From contig NZ_FOGO01000007.1 in NCBI RefSeq assembly GCF_900111245.1, forward strand, positions 124,001 to 188,000: DNA of 64,000 nt, read 5' to 3'. The notes beneath the pieces are model-generated. The model worked only from the letters and a program-made list of their open reading frames with translations. It was not told the origin of the DNA and searched no databases. Every line of letters starts with the position of its first letter. Position 1 is the stretch's first letter. This stretch comes from Streptomyces qinglanensis. Lineage in GTDB: Bacteria > Actinomycetota > Actinomycetes > Streptomycetales > Streptomycetaceae. The position numbers and the translations under genes are program-made. This document shows, one piece after another, positions 43,480 to 51,416 of this stretch.

Positions 43480-43926
43480 ATGGTCCACCGCCCCTCCGCC
43501 GAACGCGCCTCCGACCTGGCTGACCAGCTCCTGCACCTGACGAAGCGGATCAACCACGCACATCGGGAGAACTTCGCGCCGCTGGGGGTCACCCCCGCGC
43601 AGGGCCGCCTGCTGCGCACGGTCGCGCACTGCCCGCAGCCGCCCCGGATGGCGGACCTCGCCGCCCGGCTGGGGGTGGTGCCCCGGCAGGTCACCAGCCT
43701 CGTCGACGCACTGGAGGAACGCGGCCTGGTACGCCGCGCCCCCGACGCCACCAACCGCCGGGTGATCCGCATCGAACTGACAGAAGGCGGCTCGACGGCC
43801 CTCACCGCACTGCGGCGGGCCCGCAGGAGCGCCGCGGAAGAGCTGCTCGCACCGCTGACCGCCGCACAGCGCGACGAACTCAGCCGGCTGCTGGCCCTGC
43901 TCGACGCGGACCGGTGCGGCCACTGA
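43480..43926 (+). CDS. MarR-family transcriptional regulator
   Basis: This 148-residue protein has a MarR winged helix-turn-helix. LLRTVAHCPQPPRMADLAARLGVVPRQVTSLVDALEERGLV covers the HTH (about 46-86), and RAPDATNRRVIRIELTEGG is the wing. The N- and C-terminal helices form the dimer interface. The ATG at 43480 has no clear ribosome site, so translation may be leaderless. By position it controls the divergent ABC exporter and itself through the repeats in the 146-bp intergenic region. Confidence 0.95.
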   Translation: MVHRPSAERASDLADQLLHLTKRINHAHRENFAPLGVTPAQGRLLRTVAHCPQPPRMADLAARLGVVPRQVTSLVDALEERGLVRRAPDATNRRVIRIELTEGGSTALTALRRARRSAAEELLAPLTAAQRDELSRLLALLDADRCGH

Positions 43927-44128
43927 CACCGGCCGCGAGAACGCGACCCGCCCCCGGCGGCACAGGCCCCGCAGCTCCGGCCGCACACCGGCGCCGCCGC
44001 GTGCCGGACGCACCGGCGACCGTTACGCGGCGGGAACGACCCTCACCGTCCCGGCCGGCCGGCGGAACTAGCATGTGGCACACACAAGCCCGCACTCCCG
44101 CCCGACCCCTGTGCGCCCAGGAGATGCC

Positions 44129-47098
44129 ATGCCGCTGCTCGAACCCGAGTCCGGAGTGCTGCGCCCGCGGACCGGCACCGGCCACTCCCCCGCCGCCGAC
44201 CGGGTCCCCGAGACACTGGCGCACGGAACACCCCAGCCGCTGCGCGGCGACCTGGAGCGACTGCTGGGACCGGAGAAGGTCCTCAGCAAGGTGTCCGACC
44301 TGGTGCGCTACGCCTCCGACGCGAGCCCCTACCGCTTCGTACCGCGGGCGGTCGTCCTGGCCGAGGACGTGGCCGATGTCGCCGCCGTCCTCGCGTACGC
44401 ACGGGAGAACGGCCGGGACGCCGTCTTCCGCGCGGCGGGGACCTCGCTGAACGGGCAGGCCCAGGGCGAGGACATCCTGATCGACGTCCGCCGGCACTGG
44501 GCGGGTGTCGAGGTGCTGGCGGAGGGCAGGCAGGCCCGGATCCGGCCGGGGACCACCGTCTTCCGCGCCAACGCCGCGCTGGCCCGGCACGGGCGGCTGA
44601 TCGGCCCCGACCCGGCCAGCGCCATCGCCTGCACGGTGGGCGGAGTGGTGGCCAACAACGCCTCCGGGATGACCGCCGGAACCACGCGCAACTCCTACCG
44701 CACGGTCGCCTCGCTCACCTGCGTCCTGCCCAGCGGCACAGTCGTGGACACCGCGGACCCGGCGGCGGAGGAGAAGCTGGCGCAGGCCGAACCGGCACTG
44801 TGCGCGGGGCTGCTGGCGCTCAAGGCCGAGATCGAGGCGGACGCCGACCTGGTGGCCCGGATCCGGGCGAAGCACGAACTGAAGAACACCAACGGATACC
44901 GGCTCGACGCCTTCCTCGACGGCAGCACCCCGGTGGAGATCCTGCGAGGGCTGATGGTGGGGTCCCAGGGCACGCTCGGCTTCCTCGCCGAGTTCGTCTT
45001 CGACACCCTGCCCCTGCACAGGCACACCTCGAGCGGGCTGTTCTTCTTCCCGTCGCTGTCCGCGGCGGCTGCAGCCGTACCCCGGTTCAACGAAGCCGGA
45101 GCCCTGTCCGTGGAGCTGATGGACGGGAACACGCTGCGCGCCTCGGTCAGCGTCTCGGGCGTGCCGCAGGACTGGGCGGAACTGCCCAAGGAGACCACGG
45201 CCCTGCTGGTGGAGTTCCGCTCCCCCGACGACGCCGTGCGCGAGGAACGCGAGGAGGCGGCGCGCGCGGTGCTGGCCGAACTGGAACTGGTCGCACCGGT
45301 CGCGTCCGTGACCAACGAACTGACCCGCGACCCGGCCACCATCGGCTCCTACTGGAAGGCGCGCAAGGCGTTCGTCACCGCGGTCGGCGGCTCGCGCCCC
45401 GCGGGCACCACACTGATCACCGAGGACTTCGCCGTACCGCCCTCCCGGCTGGCCGAAGCCTGCGAAGCGCTGCTGGAGCTGCAGGAGCAGCACGGATTCG
45501 ACGCGGCCGTCGCCGGGCACGCGGCACACGGCAACCTGCACTTCCTGCTGGCCTTCGACGCGGCGGCCCCGGACGACGTGGAGCGCTACGCGGCCTTCAT
45601 GGACGCGTTCTGCCGGATGACCGTGGAGCGCTTCGACGGCTCCCTGAAGGCCGAACACGCCACCGGCCGCAACATCGCTCCCTTCCTGGAGCTGGAGTGG
45701 GGCAGCACGGCGACGGAGCTGATGTGGCGGGTGAAGCGGCTTCTGGACCCGACCGGGGTGCTGGCACCCGGGGTGCTGCTGGACCGCGACCCGCAGGCGC
45801 ATCTGCGGGGCCTCAAGTCCATCCCCGGGGTGGAGGCGTCCGCCGATCCCTGCATCGAGTGCGGCTTCTGCGAACCGACCTGCCCGAGCGAGGATCTGAC
45901 CACCACGCCCCGGCAGCGGATCGTGCTGCGCCGCGAGATGACCCGGCAGGCCCCCGGCTCGCTCGTCGGCGAGAATCTGCTGGCCAGTTACGGTTACGAC
46001 GCCGTCGACACCTGCGCGGGCGACTCCACGTGCAAGCTGGACTGCCCGGTCGGCATCGACACCGGGGCGCTGATGAAGACCCTCCGGCACGCCCGCCACT
46101 CGCCACGCGAGGAGCGCGCCGCGGAGCGCACGGCGCGGCACTTCGCCCAGGTGGAGCGCGCGGCCCGGCTCGCGGTGGCCGCCGGGGACCGGATCCGCCG
46201 CCGGGTACGCGGACGGGGAGGAGATCTGGGCGACCGGCTGCTCGGCGCCGCCACCGGTGCGGCCCGCCGAGCGGTCCGCCCCGACCTGGTGCCGCAGTGG
46301 CTGCCGGAGATCCCGGCGGCGGCCGCCAGGCGGCTCCCGGCGACGGGCAGGCAGGACGCCGCCGCGGTCTACTATCCGGCGTGTGTGAACCGCATCTTCG
46401 GCGATCCGGACGGCCACCGTGGGCTGTCGCTGCCGGAAGCCCTGGTCACCGTCTCCGCCCGCGCGGGGTGCCCGGTGTGGATACCGGAGGACGTCACCGG
46501 GACCTGCTGCGCGACGATCTGGCACTCCAAGGGCTACGAGGCGGGCAACGCCCTGATGGCCAACCGCATGGTGGAGGCCGCCTGGCGGTGGACCGACGGG
46601 GGCGAACTCCCGCTCGTCGTCGACGCCTCCTCCTGCACTCTGGGCCTGACGGAAGAGGTCGTCCCGTACCTGACACCGGCCAACCGCAAGCTGCACGCGG
46701 GACTGACGGTGCTCGACTCCCTCGTGTGGGCCGCCCGCGAACTGCTGCCGCGGCTCACGGTGGAGCGGAAGGTCGCCTCGGCGGTGCTCCATCCGACCTG
46801 CTCCATGCGGCACCTGGGCGACGAGGCGGAGCTGCGCGAGGTGGCCGAGGCGTGCGCCGAGGAGGTCGTGGTGCCGCTCGACGCGGGATGCTGCGCTTTC
46901 GCGGGCGATCGCGGCCTGCTGCACGAGGAGCTGACCGCCTCGGCGACGGCCCGGGAGGCCGCGGAGGTGAACCGACGCTCCTACGACACGTATCTGTCGG
47001 CCAACCGTACCTGCGAGATCGGCCTCGACCACGCGACCGGCAACCGGGGATACCACTCGGCTCTCCAGGAACTGGAGCTCGCGACCCGGCCGGGATGA
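44129..47098 (+). CDS. FAD-binding and Fe-S D-lactate dehydrogenase-like oxidoreductase
   Basis: This 989-residue protein joins a flavin part to an iron-sulfur part. Residues about 70-270 are a PCMH-type FAD-binding domain (FRAAGTSLNGQAQGEDILID, TVGGVVANNASGM). About 270-560 is the FAD-oxidase C-domain of the D-lactate/glycolate oxidase family (AGHAAHGNLHFLL, with its metal-binding histidines). Two 4Fe-4S motifs follow (CIECGFCEPTCP; CAGDSTCKLDCP). Last come GlpC-like cysteine regions (TGTCCATIWHSKG, LHPTCSMRHLG, AGCCAFAGDRG). This composite is typical of quinone-linked D-lactate dehydrogenases in actinobacteria. The ATG at 44129 follows AGGAG; a longer frame begins at 44075. With lutABC nearby the cell could oxidise both lactate isomers. 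Confidence 0.93.
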   Translation: MPLLEPESGVLRPRTGTGHSPAADRVPETLAHGTPQPLRGDLERLLGPEKVLSKVSDLVRYASDASPYRFVPRAVVLAEDVADVAAVLAYARENGRDAVFRAAGTSLNGQAQGEDILIDVRRHWAGVEVLAEGRQARIRPGTTVFRANAALARHGRLIGPDPASAIACTVGGVVANNASGMTAGTTRNSYRTVASLTCVLPSGTVVDTADPAAEEKLAQAEPALCAGLLALKAEIEADADLVARIRAKHELKNTNGYRLDAFLDGSTPVEILRGLMVGSQGTLGFLAEFVFDTLPLHRHTSSGLFFFPSLSAAAAAVPRFNEAGALSVELMDGNTLRASVSVSGVPQDWAELPKETTALLVEFRSPDDAVREEREEAARAVLAELELVAPVASVTNELTRDPATIGSYWKARKAFVTAVGGSRPAGTTLITEDFAVPPSRLAEACEALLELQEQHGFDAAVAGHAAHGNLHFLLAFDAAAPDDVERYAAFMDAFCRMTVERFDGSLKAEHATGRNIAPFLELEWGSTATELMWRVKRLLDPTGVLAPGVLLDRDPQAHLRGLKSIPGVEASADPCIECGFCEPTCPSEDLTTTPRQRIVLRREMTRQAPGSLVGENLLASYGYDAVDTCAGDSTCKLDCPVGIDTGALMKTLRHARHSPREERAAERTARHFAQVERAARLAVAAGDRIRRRVRGRGGDLGDRLLGAATGAARRAVRPDLVPQWLPEIPAAAARRLPATGRQDAAAVYYPACVNRIFGDPDGHRGLSLPEALVTVSARAGCPVWIPEDVTGTCCATIWHSKGYEAGNALMANRMVEAAWRWTDGGELPLVVDASSCTLGLTEEVVPYLTPANRKLHAGLTVLDSLVWAARELLPRLTVERKVASAVLHPTCSMRHLGDEAELREVAEACAEEVVVPLDAGCCAFAGDRGLLHEELTASATAREAAEVNRRSYDTYLSANRTCEIGLDHATGNRGYHSALQELELATRPG

Positions 47099-47106
47099 GG
47101 CGGCGC

Positions 47107-47132
47107 GGGCGGGCCGCAGCGACGGCCCGCCC
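47107..47132. terminator. Bidirectional terminator hairpin
   Basis: GGGCGGGCCG (47107-47116) and CGGCCCGCCC (47123-47132) form a perfect 10-bp stem with a 6-base loop. They lie between the convergent D-lactate dehydrogenase-like gene and the amylase gene, 8 and 17 bp from their stops. Confidence 0.8.
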
Positions 47133-47149
47133 CGTTCTCGCCCCGTTTG

Positions 47150-48568
47150 TCAGCCGGTCGCCTCCACCTGGAAGGCGACGGCCCGATGGGCCGGGACCGT
47201 CAGCCGGGCGCTGCCGTCGGCGGCGACCGTGACCTTCTGCGCGCAGCCGCCCTGCACGGCTGCGACATCGCAGTACCTCCCGGCGGGCAGCGAGGTCCGG
47301 AACGTCCTGCTCAGCTCGGCGTCGCCGTTGTTGAGGGCGACGAACCCGCGGTCGCCGCGCCCGAAGGCGAGTGCCTGGCCCCCGGACCACCAGTCCGTCA
47401 GCTCCGCCGTGCCGACCGCGTTGCGGAAGCCGACCATGCCGGTGATCTCGGGTTCGGCGTGCAGGTCGGTCCACCCGGCCTCCCCGGTGGGCGGTCCGGC
47501 GTCGCGGTCGGTGAACGTGTAGCCCGAGAAGATGTTCGGGGAACCGTAGGGGTGGGCCAGTTCGAAGATGGTGGCGAGGGTGTGGGTGGCGCCGTCCCGG
47601 TAGGTGAGCGTCGAGCCGTTGCGCTCGGTGTCCCAGTTGTCGACGAACGTACGTGCGGCCCCGCTCTCCAGCATGCCGTCGCCGACGTTCCGCAGGGATC
47701 CGAGGTCGCCGCCCTGGAAGGCGCTCTTGAGGTGGCGGCCGTAGCGGAACTCGTCCACGTCGCCGACCCCGGTGTACTCCTCGGGCTGCACCGCCTCACC
47801 GGCACCGTGGATGACCTCGCTGACCCAGTAGCCCGGCGGCTGGTCCAGCTTCGCCTTGACGGCCGCCAGATCGGAGGCGGCCATGTGCTTGGCGGCGTCG
47901 ATGCGGAACCCGGCCACGCCGAGGGAGCGCAGGTCGTCGAGATATCCGGCGAGAGCCGCCTGCACCTTCTCGCTGCCGGTGTCCAGGTCGGCCAGTCCCA
48001 CGAGTTCGCAGTTCTGCACGTCGGCGCGGTCGGTGTAGTCCGAGATGTCGTGCCGGCAGGTGTGGAAGTCGGCGTCCTGGTAGGTCCCGGCGTACTCGTA
48101 CTTGCTGTACGGGGTGCCGCCGGTGCCGGTGCCCGCCCCGGAGGTCATGTGATTGACGACCGCGTCGGCGATGACCTGCACGCCCGCCGCCGCGCAGGTG
48201 TCGACCATGTGCGCGAAGTCCTCCCGGTCACCGAGCCGTCCGGCGATCCGGTGGCTGACCGGCTGGTACGACGTCCACCACTGGTCACCCCGGATGTGCT
48301 CGGTGGCGGGTGAGACCTCGACATAGCCGTACCCCGCCGGACCGAGCGTGTCGGTGCACTCCCGGGCGACGGAGGTGAACGGGCGCTCGAACAGCGTCGC
48401 GGTGACGGTCCGTCCGCCCGGCGCCACGGCTCCGTCCGCGGCAGGCCGTGCCGACGCCGCGGGTGCCTGCGCCGAGCGGACCGCCCGGGCCTGCCAGGGA
48501 GTCGCCGCCAGCAGGGCACTGGCCACCAGCACTCCCGCCGTACCGGCGCTGAGCAGTCGTCTTCTCAT
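47150..48568 (-). CDS. Secreted alpha-amylase (GH13)
   Basis: This 472-residue exported enzyme has a Sec-type signal (MRRRLLSAGTAGVLVASALLAA, cleaved near ARA). The four conserved GH13 regions are visible: DAVVNH, GFRIDAAKH with the nucleophile Asp, EVI with the acid/base Glu, and FVDNWDTER with the transition-state Asp. It resembles the animal-type Streptomyces amylases (YVEVSPATEHIRGDQWWTSYQPVS). It ends right after the all-beta C-domain (VPAHRAVAFQVEATG) and lacks the starch-binding CBM20 module that many Streptomyces amylases have. The ATG start follows GAAGGAG. It would hydrolyse starch outside the cell. Confidence 0.95.
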   Translation of the reverse strand: MRRRLLSAGTAGVLVASALLAATPWQARAVRSAQAPAASARPAADGAVAPGGRTVTATLFERPFTSVARECTDTLGPAGYGYVEVSPATEHIRGDQWWTSYQPVSHRIAGRLGDREDFAHMVDTCAAAGVQVIADAVVNHMTSGAGTGTGGTPYSKYEYAGTYQDADFHTCRHDISDYTDRADVQNCELVGLADLDTGSEKVQAALAGYLDDLRSLGVAGFRIDAAKHMAASDLAAVKAKLDQPPGYWVSEVIHGAGEAVQPEEYTGVGDVDEFRYGRHLKSAFQGGDLGSLRNVGDGMLESGAARTFVDNWDTERNGSTLTYRDGATHTLATIFELAHPYGSPNIFSGYTFTDRDAGPPTGEAGWTDLHAEPEITGMVGFRNAVGTAELTDWWSGGQALAFGRGDRGFVALNNGDAELSRTFRTSLPAGRYCDVAAVQGGCAQKVTVAADGSARLTVPAHRAVAFQVEATG

Positions 48569-48891
48569 CGTGCGGCTCCTTCGGTCTGCGGGCGTGCAAG
48601 GGCCCGGGAAGGCAGCAGCCGGATAGCTCGGCCACCGTGGGGGGAAGCGAACGGACGGTCTGGGAGGGCCCGTTCACGGGTGGTACGGCGGGGAGCCTGC
48701 CGGTGCCCGAGAGCGCCGTCAAGAGACTCTGTAAATATTTCCGTCTCATTGCAGCAAGATTTTGCGAGCACGGAAGTCCATCCACGGGCGACGAGAGTCC
48801 ACGTGCCTCCTCTTGCGGTCCAGCGGTCTCCACCAGCAGGGTCCTGAATCGAGATCACGCATCCGAGTTGCAGAGAGCTGCGGGAGACCCG
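48569..48891. other. Divergent intergenic region between amylase and GH109-like genes
   Basis: The 323 bp contains no gene. Bases 48727-48790 are clearly AT-richer than the surroundings and include TTGCAGCAAGATTTTGCGAG (48749-48768), with repeated TTGC/GCAA elements of the sort found at maltose/amylase operators in Streptomyces. The resemblance is loose. Confidence 0.45.
48728..48757 (-). promoter_or_regulatory. Candidate amylase promoter
   Basis: On the minus strand TTGCTG (48757-48752) and TACAGA (48733-48728) are 18 bp apart in the AT-rich patch, giving a leader of about 150 bases. The match is moderate, and the TTGC-rich repeat overlaps the -35 box. Confidence 0.35.
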
Positions 48892-50298
48892 ATGAGTGAC
48901 GACCAGGGATTCAGCCGACGTTCGGCGCTGCGCACCGCCGGTGCCGCGGGTGCCGGGCTCGGCATCGGTGCGCTGGGCACCCCGGCGGAGGCGGCGCAGG
49001 GGGACGCCTCCGCCGCGCGGCAGAGTGCGAGCACCGCGGCACCGCCACGCCGGGGCCGCACGATGATCGGCGTACCGTTCGAGGAGCGCGGCACCATCCG
49101 GGTCGGCCTGGTCGGCCTGGGCCGGCGCGGCGGGAGCATGATCGACCTGTTCCTGGCGCTGGAGGCGGTACGCGTGGTCGCCCTGTGCGACCCGGTGCGG
49201 GAGAAGACCGAACGCGCGGCGAAGAAGGTCACCGACGCCGGGCAACCCGCGCCCGCTCTGTACACCAAGGGCGACCACGACTTCGAGAAGCTGTGCCGGC
49301 GCGGCGACCTCGACTTCGTCTACGTCGCCACCCCGTGGGACTGGCACTTCGAGATGGCGAAGGCCGCGCTGAAGGGCGGCAAGCACGTCGGCGTCGAATG
49401 CCCCATCGCCCTGGAACCGGGGCAGTTGTGGGAGCTGGTCGACCTCTCGGAGCGGACCCGCAGGCACTGCATGCAGTTGGAGAACTGCGTCTACGGCCGC
49501 AACGAGATGCGCGTGCTGCGGATGGCGCACGAGGGGCTGTTCGGCGACCTCCTGCACAGCGCCGGCGCCTACCTGCACGACCTGCGCGGGCTGATGTTCG
49601 ACCCCGATTACTACGAAGGGCCCTGGCGCCGCAAATGGCACACCCGGCTGCGGGGAGACCTGTACCCGAACCACGGTTTCGGCCCCGCGGCCAACTACAT
49701 GGACATCAACCGCGGCGACCGGGCCGTCCGGATCGCGACCTTCGGCTCCCCCTCACTGGGCCTGGCGGCCTACCGCGAGGAACACATGCCGCCCGGCCAC
49801 GAGAGCTGGAAGGAGACGTACATCGAGAGCGACATGTCGATCAGTCTCGTCCAGACCGCCAAGGGCCGGGTCGTGCGGCTGGAGCACGACGTCTCCAACC
49901 CCCATCCCTACTCCCGGATCAACGCCCTCGGTGGCACCAAGGGAGTCTTCGAGGACTACCCGCCGCGCATCTACCTGGAACCGGACATGTCAGGTGACCA
50001 GTGGGGCGACTTCGAGCAGTACAAGGAGTACGACCACTGGCTGTGGAAGGAGCACGCCGATCCGCCCGGCGGGCACGGCGGCATGGACTACATCATGCTG
50101 TACCGGCTGACGCAGTGCATGCGGCTGGGACTGGTACCCGACTTCGACGTCTACGACGCCGCGACCTGGACATCACCCGTGCCGCTCAGCCACGCCTCCG
50201 TCAAGGCCGAGGGCACGCCCCAGGAGATCCCCGACTTCACCCGCGGGCACTGGCGGAAGAAGCGGCCGGGGGCCGACTCGGAGAAGCCGGAGACCTGA
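48892..50298 (+). CDS. Tat-exported Gfo/Idh-fold glycoside hydrolase, GH109-like
   Basis: This 468-residue protein has a Tat signal (FSRRSALRTAGAAGAG). The mature part is a Gfo/Idh/MocA fold with the NAD motif RVGLVGLGRRGGSM near 70 and YVATPWDWHFEMAKAALKGGKHVGVECP. It has the block specific to GH109 enzymes, GDLYPNHGFGPAANYMDINRGDR. GH109 enzymes cleave alpha-N-acetylgalactosamine by a tightly bound NAD-dependent redox mechanism. The EKP motif of ordinary dehydrogenases is replaced by VECP, as expected for the group. The ATG start follows GGGAGA. The substrate here is inferred from family only. It is divergent from the amylase, so both may belong to extracellular glycan breakdown. Confidence 0.88.
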   Translation: MSDDQGFSRRSALRTAGAAGAGLGIGALGTPAEAAQGDASAARQSASTAAPPRRGRTMIGVPFEERGTIRVGLVGLGRRGGSMIDLFLALEAVRVVALCDPVREKTERAAKKVTDAGQPAPALYTKGDHDFEKLCRRGDLDFVYVATPWDWHFEMAKAALKGGKHVGVECPIALEPGQLWELVDLSERTRRHCMQLENCVYGRNEMRVLRMAHEGLFGDLLHSAGAYLHDLRGLMFDPDYYEGPWRRKWHTRLRGDLYPNHGFGPAANYMDINRGDRAVRIATFGSPSLGLAAYREEHMPPGHESWKETYIESDMSISLVQTAKGRVVRLEHDVSNPHPYSRINALGGTKGVFEDYPPRIYLEPDMSGDQWGDFEQYKEYDHWLWKEHADPPGGHGGMDYIMLYRLTQCMRLGLVPDFDVYDAATWTSPVPLSHASVKAEGTPQEIPDFTRGHWRKKRPGADSEKPET

Positions 50299-50324
50299 GC
50301 GGAGGCCGGAGAACACACCGGCGT

Positions 50325-50373
50325 GGGCGCGGCTGAACGGAACGGCCCGGAGAGGGACCCGAGCGCCGCGCCC
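50325..50373. terminator. Possible hairpin between convergent genes
   Basis: GGGCGCGGC (50325-50333) and GCCGCGCCC (50365-50373) are perfect complements but enclose a 31-base loop. They lie 27 bp after the GH109-like gene and just before the stop of the transpeptidase gene. Confidence 0.4.
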
Positions 50374-50383
50374 GGTCTCCCGT

Positions 50384-51235
50384 TCACTTCCGGAGCGAAG
50401 CCCGGTCCCCCATCACCACCACGGGGTGCTTGTCCGGGTCCAGCGTGCGCAGCAGCGTCCGCATGCCGGACTTGGACAGGCTCACACACCCCGACGTCCC
50501 GCTGCCGTGATCCATGTGCAGCCAGATACTGCCCCCCTTGGCCTTGCCCTGCGGGCGGGTCGGGTCGAGGGGGGAGGTACCGGTGACGCGGTTGTAGTCG
50601 ATCGCGATCACATGGTCGAAATCGTGCCGGGTCTTCTTCGGCCAGTACGAGGGCGGGGTGAACGCCGACGTGTGCGTGTAGGGCAGCTTGGCCTCACTGT
50701 CCGGCAGCACACCGCCCGCGTCCGAGAGCGTGAAGACGCCGACCGGACTGCGCTTGTCACCCTCGTGGTGGTCAGCCGTCCAGCCCTTCTTGCCGTTGTG
50801 ACCGGCCCAACTGTGCTCCTCCCGCCACTTCTTGCCGTGCCGCGAGTAGAGCCGCACCGTGGCCTGTGCCGAGTCCTCGCCCTTGCCCTCGACGGCCACG
50901 ACCTGGCGCGCGTCATCGGGGATCTTCGACTGGAGCCGGTCACCCACCCGGGGGATACGGGTGGGGTTCTCGGCCAGCTCGGCCTGCGCCGAGTGCTCGG
51001 GCGCCTTCGTCCGCTTCGGGCCGCCGGAACCGTGGCCGCTTCCACTGCCCCCGCATCCGGAGAGCAGCACGGCCAACGTGGTGCCCGCCGCAGCGGCCGC
51101 CAGGACCCTCCCGGCCGCGCCCCGCCCGCGGGCCCCGCCGATCGGCGCGCCCCGGGCGGGGTCCCGGGAAGAGTCCCGGGCGGCCTCCGGCCGGACCGTT
51201 CCGCCACCTGTACGTCGTGCCCCACGCATGCCCAT
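50384..51235 (-). CDS. L,D-transpeptidase-family lipoprotein
   Basis: This protein of about 283 residues has a signal sequence with lipobox LLSGC, followed by a Gly/Ser linker. The C-terminal half is a YkuD-like L,D-transpeptidase/murein-precursor domain. It has DKRSPVGVFTLSDAGG, where the usual substrate-side KTPTPxGxF-type motif sits, and the catalytic block HMDHGSGTSGCVSLS with His and the nucleophilic Cys. Such enzymes form 3-3 cross-links or attach proteins to peptidoglycan outside the membrane. The start is one of three close ATGs (51244, 51235, 51229). I use 51235; 51229 has the best spaced GGAGAG. It is convergent with the GH109-like gene and divergent from the ABC pair. Confidence 0.88.
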   Translation of the reverse strand: MGMRGARRTGGGTVRPEAARDSSRDPARGAPIGGARGRGAAGRVLAAAAAGTTLAVLLSGCGGSGSGHGSGGPKRTKAPEHSAQAELAENPTRIPRVGDRLQSKIPDDARQVVAVEGKGEDSAQATVRLYSRHGKKWREEHSWAGHNGKKGWTADHHEGDKRSPVGVFTLSDAGGVLPDSEAKLPYTHTSAFTPPSYWPKKTRHDFDHVIAIDYNRVTGTSPLDPTRPQGKAKGGSIWLHMDHGSGTSGCVSLSKSGMRTLLRTLDPDKHPVVVMGDRASLRK

Positions 51236-51416
51236 GCTCTCCATCCTCGCATTGGCCGGAAGTACGCCGCCGTCCGGGAAATCCCGTTGCGGACGCGGCG
51301 GCGACCGGATGGGATCGGCGCACGCCCTGCGGGATCTGTACCGGCTGCCCGCATATGCCCTTCCGTCGTCCCCGCGTCCGTCCCCGTCCGTGCGGTTTCG
51401 AGCCCATTGGAACGCC

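Noticed and set aside
43880..47056. A 1058-codon minus-strand frame opposite the D-lactate dehydrogenase-like gene
   Set aside because: It is a shadow of a gene with clear FAD and Fe-S motifs on the plus strand.
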